This document shows positions 36,341 to 48,438 of a stretch of 64,000 nt of DNA, piece by piece. The position numbers and the translations under genes are program-made. This DNA comes from Phocoena phocoena (Eukaryota > Chordata > Mammalia > Artiodactyla > Phocoenidae), in contig NC_089220.1 in NCBI RefSeq assembly GCF_963924675.1, positions 52,338,639-52,402,638 of the forward strand, written 5' to 3'. The stretch's first letter is position 1, and each line of letters begins with the position of its first letter. The notes below the pieces were generated by a model. That model was not told the DNA's origin. It was given only the letters and a program-made list of their open reading frames with translations, and ran no database searches.

Positions 36341-37049
36341 TTGGCCCATTTCCCCCACATCCCCAGCCCCTGGCAACTACTATTGTATTCTCGGCTTCTG
36401 TGAATTTGACTATTTTAGATAACTCCTATAAGTAGAATCATACAATGTTTCATCCTTCTATGATTGGTTTATTTTACTTAGCATAATGTCCTTCACATTT
36501 ATCCATGTTGTTGCAAATGGCAGGATTACCTTTTTTAAGGTTGAATAATATTCCACTGTATGTATCAATATATACCACATTTTCTATACCCATTCATGTG
36601 TTGTTTCCATGTCTTGGCTATTAAGAATAATGCTGCAATGAAAATGAGAGTACAAATATTTCTTTGAGATCTTGATCTCAATCCTTTTGGATATATATCC
36701 AGAAGTGAGAATGCTGGATCATATGGCAGTGTGCGGGAAATGGAGAGTTTTTATTCAGTGTGCATAAAGTGTCAGTTATTACTACATGCCCAGAGTTCTA
36801 CCTTACAGCGTAGTGACTATAGTTAACAATGCTGTATTGCACACTTCATAATTTTTTACAAGGGGAGATCAAATGTTAAGTGGTTTTACTACATACACAA
36901 AAGAAACAAATGAACCAAGGAATCTCTGGGAGATGTTGGATGTGTTTATTCCCCAGATTGTGGTGATGGTAACATGGATGTTTGCATATGTCCAAACTCA
37001 TCGAGCTGTTATACCTCAATAAAGCTATTAAAGATAAATAAACTGAAAC
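36341..37049 (+). mobile_element. L1M with inverted 5' part (twin priming)
   Basis: 36345 to about 36732 is antisense L1M ORF2 (GGCAACTACTATTGTATTCT, 'gaataatattccactgtatg', 'aatgctggatcatatggcag'). About 36740-37035 is sense L1M 3' UTR ('gactatagttaacaatgctgtattg', 'ctcatcgagctgttatacctcaataaagc') with an A-rich tail. Inverted 5' piece plus sense 3' piece is the known outcome of twin-primed L1 integration. A low-complexity direct repeat AAAACAAAG is at 36332-36340 and 37050-37058. Confidence 0.75.
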
Positions 37050-37059
37050 AAAACAAAGC

Positions 37060-38700
37060 TAAACTAAAACCAGCCCAGTCTGAAGTCCATTAATAGTGGT
37101 AAATCCTACAGCTCTAAACTTCATAAAAATACAGAGAAATTACATAGTCCAGAAATATGTAATTCTCTCATAGAAACTGCCCTTCTATCTTCCTTTACTT
37201 TTTGAAGGTATATGGATTTAGATGGGCAAATATATCCAATAAAACTGTTTAAATGCTTCCTCATTTCAGTCATACATATTTGAAATGTCAGAAAGGAAAT
37301 ATACTCTGCGGTTCTTTGAGAAATCACTTACATAGATTTTGGGGTGTAAATATAAAATTTTTTATTTTTGCTGGTGCCTACAAAGAAGTGTGAATCATTA
37401 TGATATAACAATATTTACTGTAGTCTGTTACCTTATGTTATGATTGAAATTGAGTTGGGAATACAGGTTATTCTGGTTATACATTGCAATAGATGAAGAA
37501 ATACATACTGTACATTTAAGCCTCTCTTTTCACAGGCATAACTTAATTTTACTATCAGAGTTCTGCTTTTCTAACTTAAAGTTTACCAAATGTTTATAGA
37601 TTATTCCTTTTGATGTTGTATTGAATTATGACATACGTCATGTAAATACTGTTTGAAAATATGTCCTCCTTTCTCTGAATTTCTTTGTATATCCCAGTTA
37701 TTCAAAGCACAAACTATGGCAGCTAATGTCTCAAGTAGAAATTGTATTATAGACTAATGTACCATAAATGTATAGAAGAAGAAGAATTCCATGTATATCA
37801 ATTTTAGGTCTAGGTATGTAAAAATAAATCAAATTGACTTATGAAATACTTAATATAAATTGAAATTTTTATTAGGTGACCTGTAACTCACTCATTAAAA
37901 TGACAGAAATGGAACCCATTTAAAATCGCCATCATGAAATATACATGTAGATATGGATACATTTATTTTAATATTCTTCCTTTTAAATTGCTGTGCCTTA
38001 ATATTTCTAGCCCAAGTGGTTTCCCAGCAGCTATTTAAAGAAAATAAAATAGAACAATGTCAGTTTGAATATTATTGAAGCATTTGTTCATGAAATTTTT
38101 TGCATCTCAGTATCTCATATCTTTGATTTTTTTTCTTTCTCTCTTTATAAATATAGAGGATTTTTTTTTTTCACTTCTTATTTAGTGTTTTGAACTAAAT
38201 TTTAAAGTCTCACTCTGACTTCCAAAGAAGTGACTTTGGGTAAATCATTTAATTTTCCTTTGCTTCAGTGTTATTATTATAAAATGATTGCTAGATTACC
38301 TGGAGTTCTGAGATTCTTGATTTTATATTTGTTTCTGACTATCCCTTGGTATCAGATTTTACATATTCACTAAAAACAATTAATCTATAATAGTCAACAC
38401 TTGGCATTTTTACTATGAGGTTTTGAGGCTTTCTGACCCAGTATTTGTTACTTAGAGTTTTCAAAATTTCTTCGAGGTCAGAAGATACAGGAAAAAGAAC
38501 TTATTAAGTGATCATAAACACCTCTACTTTTGTTTCTATAAGAAAATAAAACACACTTGAATCGTATAGAAAAGTACTGTGTTCATTACTGGGAAGTGAG
38601 AACTTTTGAAGACTATCAACCTTGGAAAACTCAGACAGAAGCAGGTATTTTTCTGTTTCAGGAATTAGTAAGGTTTACTTGAGCCTCCCCTAGCCGACTG
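37060..38700. other. AT-rich sequence, no gene seen
   Basis: No coding region or nameable repeat. Confidence 0.5.
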
Positions 38701-38707
38701 ACACCCT

Positions 38708-38821
38708 CTCCCATGTTCTTTTTCTTTTCTTTCTTTTCTATTCTCCTCCTTCCCTTCCTCCCTCCCTCCTTCCTTCCTTCTTTCCTCCCTCCCTCCCTTT
38801 CCCTCTTTTTTTTTCTTTCTT
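38708..38821. repeat. Long pyrimidine tract, (TTCC)n/(TCCC)n/(TTTC)n
   Basis: Over 100 bases almost entirely C and T on the plus strand, with short mirror symmetry. The minus-strand open frame across it is low-complexity. Confidence 0.9.
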
Positions 38822-38824
38822 GAC

Positions 38825-40635
38825 ATATTTAAGAAAATAAATCCCTGTGGCATACAAGTACCGCTTTGGCTTTACGTAGTTCTTAAACCAAGACTACTTG
38901 AATCCAATGACAACAAAATCTTGCCTTGTTTATGCTATAAATATATGTGAAAAATGAGTTGATCCAGTTAAATACTTTGTCAATTCAGAGTGAAAACAAA
39001 ACAAAACAGAAACATTTTGGGAGCTTGCTGCTGGATGATAATTTGAAACCTAGAAAGTTACTTTAAAAAATCAACAAAGCAAACAAAATCCTGTCAGAAC
39101 AACTGATAGAGAAAACAGTTGCATACATAAGAATGATGCCCTTTATCTATAATTGAGGGCACAGTAGTTGGCCTGTGGGCTGTTGCCCACCTGCACATGT
39201 GTGTGGCTTGGAGTACAGAATGCCTGCCAGCACAGTGTCTCAAAGATTTTTGTATCAGTTGCCAACACTAAAATGGGGAGGTTTCACACACACACAAATG
39301 TATACATTTTCCTTTTGTCTTTAAAACAAAGGAGATTTATGAACAATGAGACCACATGCACACCTGGCAGCTATCAACTGGAATGGAGTAAGAGCTGGCC
39401 CTTCTCCCACCGTATTTCATACTTCACTGGGCCAATTCTTTCTGGTTCTCAGCAGAACCCACCTCTCTCTCCCTACTGTTTCTAACTTGTGGTCTGTTCC
39501 AGATGATATCTGATGTGTCCCCTTAAGCATGTGAAAAATGTTCCCCTAGTTTATAACATACATGCCATTTTAAAATATGGATTGTTTTAATAGGATAACA
39601 CATATATGGTGTTTATCAAGTAAGCAGTTAAGATCAAAACCAAATCTCAATTAAGAATTTTGTCACACCTGCTCTGTTCAGGTTATCCAAAATGTGAGAG
39701 TTAACAAATGTTGCCATAATTCTCATCTCATTTCTTTGGGGATGCAGCACCCTCCAAAACACTTGAATTCTCCACAATCCTAGTTGGCCAGATGGGCAGC
39801 AGGTTCTAAAAAGAAGCCACTACTTATATTTCAAAAACACTGGAGTTATTTGTTTTTATTACTTTTTGTCTCATATTTATAACATGAACTAACTTCAGTA
39901 AAATATTTTGTGCAAGGCTTCTTCTTTGATGATTGTTACCTATCACATCCCATACCCGGAAGAATAAAAACAAAAATAAATAAAAATCAAAAACACCTGG
40001 ATACATACACATCAGGGACACAGTTCTTTCAGACAGACCTATGAATTCATGCCTGCCAATTTGTTCCAGAAGTATAGGCAGTGGGGATGTATAGTGTGAA
40101 TAAGGAGGGCTCTTCCAATAGTGCTTAAAATGTATACATTGTAAAATTAGGCTTGTATTACTTAAAATCTTTAAAATTTAGCATGATATTAGCATAAATT
40201 TTGGTTGTATGTTCTGAAAGACAAACAATAGATCCTCTAATATGTAGTGTTCTTCTCTGCACATTTCTGTTTTGTACTGCCCTCAGCTTATCATTAAAGT
40301 TTCCCTGGGTTGGTGGAAATAGAAGATTTCACAGTGGGTGATGAACACTGTGTGGAGAAAATCTTTCCCTTTATATTTCTTCAGGAATTTATGTCTAAGT
40401 CCATTGTCTTTTAGACAGTGCTTTCATTTGCCCCTCCCTGCTACTGTGGAGTGCTCAGACCAAAAATTTATATATATTTAAAGTGATGCTTAAGTAATCA
40501 CCTCAATTCCTTTATCATGAAAGAGCTTCTAGACTGAATTTGTTAATGTTATTATGGGGTAAGCAGTATTTTTATTTGTCTTCCAGAAACAAATGTATGA
40601 TAGTACATTACTCTATGTGAATCAGCATTTGTAGG
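38825..40635. other. No recognised gene or repeat
   Basis: The stretch 39160-39490 is moderately GC-rich and has a 105-codon open frame (39168-39485) with no recognised domain. It has no visible splice context, so I do not call it a gene. Confidence 0.45.
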
Positions 40636-40639
40636 CAGT

Positions 40640-40860
40640 AAAACTTTGTGATTAAGAGTGTAACGCGGCACTAGATTCCTGTGGTTTGAACCCTAGCTTC
40701 CATCTTTTCCTTAATATGTGAACTTTTGTTGTTGACTTACCCTTTTCTAGCTTCAGGACTCTTCTATGCTAAATGAGAATGATACACACTATGCAAGGTT
40801 AGTAAATGTTAAGTGAGTAATGTTATGTGAAATACATAACACAGAGCCAGGTATATTAAA
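40640..40860 (+). repeat. MIR SINE, sense
   Basis: Sense MIR order: 'tttgtgattaagagtgtaacg', 'tcctgtggtttgaaccctagcttcc', 'gactcttctatgctaaatgagaatgatacac', and an end like 'cacagagccaggtat'. Confidence 0.7.
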
Positions 40861-40864
40861 AAAC

Positions 40865-41235
40865 ATTAAAATATTCACCCACACATATATGTATGTGCAT
40901 ATATGTGTGTATGCTATATTTATGTTTTGTGTAGTAATTTACATTTTACATTTTAAATAAACTATGATGGTAAGCAATTCTGAGAGCCATGAGGAGTAAA
41001 GAAACATATTTCTGGAAGATGAGTACACTAATCTGGTCTTGCTCTGCATTCGGACTTATTTGTTGGCAGTAAGGGTTAATACATGTCTCTACCTGCCATA
41101 ATCCTTGATTTTGTAGTAGATGAGAGGCAAGACAATTCCAGCAATAAGGCAGTAGAAAATGGAAGCCCAGAAAGCTTCCCTGTTGCTGAATGTCAGATGA
41201 TATGCTTGTTTCATACATTCAGATAAGCCTTAATT
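40865..41235. other. No recognised gene or repeat
   Basis: A minus-strand 90-codon frame at 40946-41218 has no recognised domain. A short mixed ATG/TGTG stretch lies at 40880-40915. Confidence 0.45.
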
Positions 41236-41239
41236 TATA

Positions 41240-41762
41240 GAATTCCACTGTTATATATAAAGACAGACAAATGTGCTGGATATTCCCCTATTAATGCTTC
41301 CTTATTCACTCTCTACCCTTGTGTACCTTGCTGTGTTCCTTGACAGGGTGACTGTGTGGGCTGCCTCAGCTGGGCTCCCTAGCCATCCAGGTTCTGATTT
41401 GATTAGGACAGTGGGACCACAGGAGACTGACTGGTTCATAGAAGAGGTTGGCGGGGAGGGGGAGGTTATTTCACTAGCTTCCTGTCTTAGGGGGCCACAG
41501 TTTGTCAGTGGCTCTGTTCTCTGCTTAAGCAGTGGCTCCGTGGGTGGCCCTTCCTGTCCATAAATCTGGCCAGATTCAGGCTTCTGGTCTCTTTGGGCCC
41601 AGGTGGGGGCATGGCTCCCCTCTCTCACTGGTCCTGGTGTATTTCCTTGCTGTTTTCCTTAACTCCACCCACTCCTTAGTAAACAGTCTCTTCATTAATA
41701 TCTCTCCTGGCATGCTTTTTGAGTGTGGCATCTGATTCCTGACAAGACCTTGACTGATACAA
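41240..41762 (+). repeat. Mammalian interspersed repeat, family not named
   Basis: The text is of a known mammalian repeat type: 'ggctcccctctctcactggtcctggtgtatttccttgctg' and 'cactccttagtaaacagtctcttcattaatatctctcctgg'. It ends 'tgacaagaccttgactgatac'. Overlapping open frames on both strands (96 and 108 codons) come from this GC-rich repeat. I do not recall its library name with confidence. Confidence 0.6.
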
Positions 41763-41769
41763 ATGTCTT

Positions 41770-42160
41770 CAATGAAATATAATTAATGATTTCTCTGTAG
41801 AGAGGAAAGAATAATAGATAATTCTACTTCAGGGATCAATAGCACTTAATATCTCTAGTTATAAAGCCAAGACGACCATAACCAATTTGCCTGAATTTTT
41901 CTCTCTCTGGAATTAAGAGTTTCTACAACTGTATGTATGTATATACTATCTTATTCGCCTAAAGGCAGAGCAATGCTGTGGCTTGCATTTTAGACAACGG
42001 GTGTGACAGCATCATGGAAAGTGACTTGAGAAGGGATAATACTAAAGGTAGAAACATTCATTGAGAGACTGTCATTTAGCTGAGGTAACAGATGAGAGTA
42101 ACTTTGACCAGATAAGTGAGAGGAAAATGTACTGGAGAGGAATAATTTAGAAGTTATCTA
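41770..42160. other. No recognised gene or repeat
   Basis: AT-rich sequence without nameable content. Confidence 0.5.
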
Positions 42161-42164
42161 GGGG

Positions 42165-42355
42165 GTATTAGAGCACAATGGTTAGCTTCTTACTGGCTCT
42201 GTGACCCTAGGCAAATTATTTCACTTTTCTGAGTCAATTTCTTCATCTGAAAAATGAGGACAATAGTACCTATCTCAGAGTTGTTGTAAGGATTAAATTA
42301 ATACATGTAAAGTATGTAGTATAGCTCCTGGCACATAGTAAGCATTATATAACAT
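42165..42355 (+). repeat. MIR SINE, well preserved
   Basis: A near full-length sense MIR: 'gagcacaatggttagc', 'actggctctgtgaccctaggcaaattatttcac', 'catctgaaaaatgaggacaatagtacc', and 'gctcctggcacatagtaagc'. It is the clearest MIR in the window. Confidence 0.9.
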
Positions 42356-42517
42356 ACACTTTAAATATTATTAGTAGTATCTTTATGGATGTGGAAGGAA
42401 CATGTATGGTAGAGAGAACATGTATGGGATGACTTGCAGACATATGATTTGGTGGAGTGTGTGATTTTTGGTACTGAAGTAGATAATTTAGCAGAAAGTT
42501 CAGATCTTCAAATATTT

Positions 42518-42550
42518 CTATTAATTCCTATTAATTTCTATTAATTATTT
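42518..42550. repeat. Short tandem repeat, about 10-base unit
   Basis: Three imperfect units of TTCTATTAAT/TCCTATTAAT. Confidence 0.75.
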
Positions 42551-42639
42551 TTTCAGATTTGCACTGCTGCCATCTTAATGTCAGATGCTGTCATTACTAT
42601 GCTCAAAATATGGCAAAATAAAACCCAAATTCCTTTGAA

Positions 42640-43160
42640 TTGCAGGTGTATTCTGGGTATCTTCCACTATGACTATGTCTTACATTGATCTCTTTATATC
42701 CAGTAAGTCCTCCATATTGGCCTAGTGGCTCTTTCTTTCAGTTCTTTTCACCTAAATTGGCCTTTCTATAACTTTATCTGATTTAATCTTATGTATCCTC
42801 AGAAATCTGCGGCTCTTTATTTTTCCAAGTATATGGTCTTAACTCCTTAATCTAGAATTCAATGCCCTTATTAGTTTAGCTCATCTGTTATATTGCTTTA
42901 TTTTCTCATTGTACTCCATTATCAGATATTTAAAGACCCTTGAGTGTTTTGATTTATTTTGCCTCTGAGCCTTTGTTATAACTATTCCCTATGACTGATA
43001 TATATCCTCCTTTCCTATATGTACCCAATAAAGTACCAATCATCCTGCAAAGCTCAATCAATCCCAGTTTCTCAAAGAGATACTCTTCATATTCCCTTCT
43101 CCCATTTTAGTTAAGTTCTCTCCCTCCCTCACTTTCCCATGTTATGCTAAGTGAAGATCT
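42640..43160 (+). repeat. Possible L2/L3-type LINE remnant
   Basis: A worn L2/L3-like order of text: 'aattcaatgcccttattagtttagctcatctg', then 'tgcctctgagcctttgttataactattccc', then 'catcctgcaaagctcaatcaatcccagtttctcaaagag'. Divergence is high and the family and limits are uncertain. Confidence 0.45.
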
Positions 43161-43164
43161 ATTA

Positions 43165-43320
43165 CAGTATTTTTCAAAGTGTTTTTATATTAGAAAATAA
43201 GTTCTCAGATTTTATAGTGAATGTCATTAATACAGCTTCTTGGGTCACCTGATCCAAAAGTTTCTGATTCATGAGGTCTGCATGTTTCAATGCAGATGCT
43301 TATTTTATGATGATAAATCG
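43165..43320. repeat. Possible MER5-like (hAT-Charlie) remnant
   Basis: Scattered MER5A-like text: TTTTTCAAAGTG near 43171, CACCTGATCCAAAAGTTTCTGATTCATGAGG near 43247, and 'ctgcatgtttcaatgcagatgct'. A nonautonomous DNA transposon is plausible but weakly supported. Confidence 0.35.
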
Positions 43321-43329
43321 TCAAAAGAA

Positions 43330-46300
43330 AAGGATTGACACTGCCCGTCACGCAACCCCTCCTCTTGGTATGAAGCCATGACTTTCTCATGACTGAGATA
43401 TCCGCCCCTGGGATGAGTGGATGGATGCAATCATCCCAACTACACTAGATTCATGACTTGAACATTGCTGAATTCTCAATTTCAGTTTCTTAGTTAAGGA
43501 TAAGTTGAGAAATCAGGTCAGATCTTGAATGGCCAACCAAAGAATGAGAATATGTCACCTCTCACACACATACCTTCTATGCTATTTCCTGGTTTTGTTT
43601 ATCACATTCTAGTTCTTTCAGTTCTTTCTTATTTCCTCTCCTGCTTTTGCCAACATTTACTTCCAAAATTGTGCTGCAACACAGTAATCATGTCCTGTTA
43701 CTGACTTTTGTTATAGCACTGTTCTTCTGCTTTATGTCCAGATACATGTGCCTGTTTTTCCTTCATCTATCTTCGCCAAGTTTGCTCTTTCATATATGTA
43801 GCCTACATGTTTTAAATTTAATTACTCCCAAGGCTGCCTAATTGCTCAATTTCTCCCTCTCTCTCATAAAATACTGAGCAACAACATTTACAGCACTTAT
43901 CATCCTTTCCTCTTTTACCAAGTTAAGATAACCATTGACAGAAATCAAGAAAAAAACCATCACATCTTTAAATTTTCAAACAATTTACAAAAGACAATTT
44001 AAACATCCTATATTAGAATCTGAAATATGAAGACAAAGGGTCATAGCTGAAAAGAAAATATGAATGAATTTGTTTCCTGTGTATTTCCATCATATTTTTC
44101 AAGCAAACGTAAAAGAAAAAAATGAAAAAAATTCTCATGATAATTTGATACAGTAATGATTTGACTCAATAGTTCTGGGTTAGAAAGGTCCACAGAGAAT
44201 TCCAGATTCTGGACTAATTTGCACTGAAGAAAGAAAATATTCTGACCTTCTCTAGATGGAAGGTAACTTTGATATTTTCTAAGTGATTAATGGAATGTGC
44301 ATTTTTAACATACATCCCCAGTGATTCTGTTATAGCTGGTCCATGGGCAACATTAAAGTATCTGACTCTCCTGATTGTACTTTGGGCTTCTGGGAGAAAG
44401 AGAATGTTTTATATACTTTTGTATCACTCACCAATCTTAATACAACATTTGTATAGAGTATCTACTCAATTAAACATTTCCTAAATTGAATTGTATGGAG
44501 TTATTTGAGATTAGGTTTTTCCTGTATCTCTTTTTTTTCAGGCTACTTCATGCTTTCATTCTTATCACATTCCTTTTTCGTTTAATTTCTTCCCTCTTTA
44601 GATTTTGCCAGCCTCCACTTTCGAAGCTGCATTGCAAATTAATTCTATTTGAGGATGTCATTCCAGTTGAGAATGTTTAGTTATAGACAGCTTTGTTTTC
44701 TCTGTCTTTTTTCTTTGTCTCCTATGTGAGAAAATGAACCATTTATTTTATCACATCTATTAATCAAGTCTAGCCACAAGTCATTTAGTGAATAACTGTG
44801 GTCAAGCCCTTTATTTTGAACACTTACATGTAGTCAGTCAAAATTGTCATCTGGCACTATATACAGTGTATATGCATGACTTTTTTCCCCTGGGGCTAGA
44901 GTTATCTAACACCTCACAAAGTTCACCCCAGGAGACAGTAGATGAAGCTGGTCTCTAAAGGAGGGGAAAAATCTTTTACCACCCCCAAATTTGTCCCTCT
45001 GCTTCTATGTCACAGACTTAGGACCCCTTTCTCCTTTATTATTTGTGGCAACTGCAAGCTTTCTGTTAATACTAATCAGCTTGCAGAGGGAGGAAGATGT
45101 ATATACTTGTGAAGAGTGGGTGGTGGTGTGGAAATCATGGTGGGCGATTATACATTCCCAGAGTTAATCCAGTGCTAATAAATGTTCCCTGTATTTGCAT
45201 CATGGCTCATGGTGCTGAAAAAATATTCATGCTTTAGGTAAATAAACAGACTTTAAAAAATAATAACACTCGACTCTATGATTCATAGAACCTAGAATTA
45301 TTGTGCTATCTCAACCCAAATGGAGAAACTGAGTACCCACAGATGATAAATACAATCTGAGATGTGAATATGGCATAGAAGTTACTTTCTTTATATGCAG
45401 ATCATGTTTTCTGGGTGTTGTCTCATTAGAAGTCCTGCTTCTATTCTAGCCCTGTTCCTGAAGGATAAAATCAGATTGAATTCTGTTTCTTCAGAAGCTG
45501 TATCTCCTTGTCAGGTTGCTTGATTTCATCAAATTTTAGCAGTAAGTTTCATTTTTTAGTCTCTTATTTTCTTGATACAGGGCACTAATATTAAAATAAT
45601 AATAATACATAATAAAGGGCTAAACAAATTACATTGCAAACCGACTTCCCAAAACTGCTGTCAGAGGGTAACTCAATTTTGACACTTCAAAACCTGTCAG
45701 CAAAATACCTGAGGAAGAGGAAGCATTATGTTACATGTGGGAAACCTTAGCTTCCCTCCCCTTACAACTGGGTACTCTGCTGTTTATGGCAATTCCAGCT
45801 GCATAAGTTTTAGAAACCAGTGCTCTGTGACATATGGCTCATGTCTGGTCCACCAGTGTCTCCAGTAACAGGGAATCAGTCCAAATAGAACACTGTGAAT
45901 GGAAAATGCTTTTCTTTATATAGAATATCTTGGAATCTGTCTCTCTCTCTGTCACTCTCCCTTCAATCAGTTTACTATTACCTTTCAAGTTTGATATTTT
46001 GGGATAAAAGCCATTTTTAGCATTTTAATAACAAGTAGCCTAAATATATCTGCCTAAGTAGAATGCTGTATACATTTGTAAAGCTATCACTTCCAGAACT
46101 GATAGGGGCCTAATTCAAATAAATTATTGCAGAATGCATTATTAAATAATTGCTATTTCTTTCTTAATATATGTGATCAATAGTTATTAATGGGAGAGAT
46201 GAAAGTAAGGGTGTATCAATTTTTCAGACAAAAAGATGGTGAAAGTTTGTTTTGGTAATGCAATATGATTACATCCTTATAAATATCATTGTATCTCGTT

Positions 46301-46843
46301 TTGTAAGCATCTTTGACTTGTACAGCTGAAACTGTCACTTATGAAGTGTTGTAATTTTTCTTTTTTCTCTGGTTAAGGTAAAACCACAGTAAGTTGAGTG
46401 CCACAGAGTAATGGTTGACTGTTAATGAGCTTAATAGTTCTTACTAGATCTGTTTGTAGCATAGAAGAAACCACAGAATAGGAAAAGGTAACCCCATTCC
46501 TAGGTGGAGACACCTGGCATTGAACACTTACAAGCCTAGCAGCTGGAGGCTGGGATTCAATTACCAACCTTTAGGGCTACCGATATATAGCAGCTAGCAG
46601 TGGGATATACCCTTTGGTCAAGACATTCCATTTGATAAGTAAAATTTCAGTAATTATTATATGTGATGTTAATAATGCTCTATTGAATACTGGCTGTGTC
46701 AAAAAGCAATTCATTGAAAGATAAGTAAAAATACCAACAGACTCTACCCTTACTGCAGTTACCTTGCTTAGGCCTGCCACACAAGACGAAACCTCAAAAC
46801 CAAATATATAAGGTTACCCAGAACTAACTGGAATGTCACTTTG

Positions 46844-46846
<3 letters not shown>
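43330..46846. other. Long stretch, no gene seen
   Basis: No nameable repeat. The part 44870-45250 looks unique and less AT-rich, and holds an octamer-like ATTTGCAT near 45194. It is discussed in the findings. Confidence 0.45.

Positions 46847-46875
<29 letters not shown>
46847..46875. repeat. (GT)n microsatellite
   Basis: About 14 uninterrupted GT/TG units. Confidence 0.95.
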
Positions 46876-47374
46876 TCACTCTCAAGCTAAGAAAGGGTAG
46901 CCAACTAATCACTCAGGAGCCACAATCTACTCTGCCTTCTTTCACTTTCAAATGTATCATTCTAGTCACATATATGTTTTTATGTTTTCTGAGAAGGTCC
47001 CACACTTACCATAGTATTCCATAGGGTGTCCTTGACATTCCTCAGTCAATGAAGTCCTTGCTTGTGTCCCCTTCGACCACTACCTCATAAATTTTGGTTC
47101 ATCTTTATATGGATTACAGTGGTCCGTGGTAAATGGTAGAGATAGATAGCTTTCTCCTAACTTCAGTGCAAATACAGATTCTCAAGACAGTCTTAAATCT
47201 CTTTAGTCCAGGCTATCCCTTCCAGGAAAAACAGAGGGGGATTTTTCTCTTATTGAATTTCCTTTTTCTCTTACTGAATTTAAGTACAAAATAATAGACT
47301 TCTTTGCTCAGAAAACTCCCTTTTTAATGGTATTCTTGGAGGTAGGGACCATACTTATTCATCATGTTATCCAA

Positions 47375-47482
47375 AGGAAGGAAGGAAGGGAGGGAGGGAG
47401 GGAAGAGAGAAAAAATAACAAAGGAAGGAAGGGAGAGTAGAAGAGAGAGGAAAATAGAAGGGGGCAGGAAGGAAGGAAAGAT
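47375..47482. repeat. Purine-rich (GGAA)n/(GGGA)n tract
   Basis: Nearly all A and G on the plus strand, with GGAA and GGGA tandem units. The open frame at 47364-47597 runs through it and is low-complexity. Confidence 0.9.
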
Positions 47483-47597
47483 AGGTAGATGTAATGCTAT
47501 CATTCCTACTCATATCTGTTTTGGTGACTATCATTATACTATCACAGGAAAATGCAGAACTGTAAACATCCCATCCTTCTCACTAATTGTTCAATAG

Positions 47598-47702
47598 TGT
47601 GTTCGTTTCCTAGGGCTGCTGTAACAAAGTGCCACAAACTGGTTGGTTTAAAGAACATAAATGGCTAGAAGTTTGAGATCAAGGTATTGGCAGGATTGGT
47701 TC
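47598..47702 (+). repeat. Left part of split mammalian repeat
   Basis: It begins 'gtgttcgtttcctagggctgctgtaacaaagtgccacaaactgg' and matches the family at 17700-18100. It stops at GGATTGGTTC, where a younger element has inserted. It resumes at 48545. Confidence 0.8.
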
Positions 47703-47929
47703 CTTTCCAGGTCCGTTTTCCCGATGCACAGCAAGCCAAACCCTGAGTTGCACAGGTTCACGGTTTACAAGCCAGCCAAGCAAGGGGACTGGAGAAAAAG
47801 TTTCAGAATTGCCTTTCCAAAGGTGAGGGGGTTGGGATATTTATGGAACAAGCAGGGTGGTCTTAGGGGGTGGGGAAAGGTGATTGGAAGCAGGGAAGAA
47901 GGTGAGGTAATGGGTAATAATCGGTGTTC

Positions 47930-48105
47930 TGCTCCGGCGCATCTCGTTAGGAGATTCTGCATATTCAACATGGAGGCGCTGAGCGAGATTGGAGGGTGGA
48001 GTTTTCCGGCTTCTGACGTCACCAGGCCGGTGTGAGGACGCCTGCGCAGGCCCAGTTTTGGGGGCGGTGGTTGCAGCCAGCCGCAGCTGACTCGCGCCGA
48101 ATGAG
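47930..48105. promoter_or_regulatory. CpG-rich patch with promoter-type motifs
   Basis: About 15 CpG dinucleotides lie in roughly 175 bases, in a CpG-poor neighbourhood. Motifs seen are AACATGGAGG at 47968 (YY1-like), TTTTCCGGC at 48002 (ETS core on the minus strand), a perfect CRE TGACGTCA at 48014-48021, and the palindrome GCCTGCGCAGGC at 48040-48051 (NRF1-like). These factors are typical of CpG promoters. Activity is inferred from motifs only. Confidence 0.45.
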
Positions 48106-48229
48106 AGCTGACTCCAGTCCTGAGAACCGACTGGCTGTGTGAAGCTGGGAAGGTATACAATTAAAGAGAAAAAAACAGAAAAGCTACAGCGAACTTAATC
48201 AGTGAAGGCAGTTTACAAGTGGAGGGTTT

Positions 48230-48438
48230 GTTTTGGTTTTTTTTTTGCCGTACGCGTTCCTCTCACTGTTGCGGCCTCTCCCGTTGCGGAGCACAGGCTC
48301 CGGACGCGCAGGCTCAGCGGCATGGCTCACGGGCCCAGCCGCTCCGCGGCATGTGGGATCTTCCCGGACCGGGGCACGAACCCGTGTCCCCTGCATCGGC
48401 AGGCGGACCCTCAACCACTGCGCCACCAGGGAAGCCCT
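48230..48438 (-). mobile_element. CHR-1 SINE
   Basis: A reverse copy nested in the LTR-like element. The duplication GTGGAGGGTTT is at 48219-48229, and GTGGAGGGGTTT at 48439-48450 with one extra G. One base is missing in the usual CGGCCATGG (here CGGCATGG). Confidence 0.95.

Noticed and set aside
39168..39485. A 105-codon plus-strand frame
   Set aside because: No domain or splice pattern. It contains a short ACAC run and looks incidental.
41302..41628. Opposed 96- and 108-codon frames
   Set aside because: They sit in a known type of mammalian interspersed repeat, with no splice context or domain.
47661..48160. 124- and 131-codon frames on opposite strands as exons
   Set aside because: They overlap the LTR-like element and its junction with an older repeat, both strands are open together, and no domain is recognisable.
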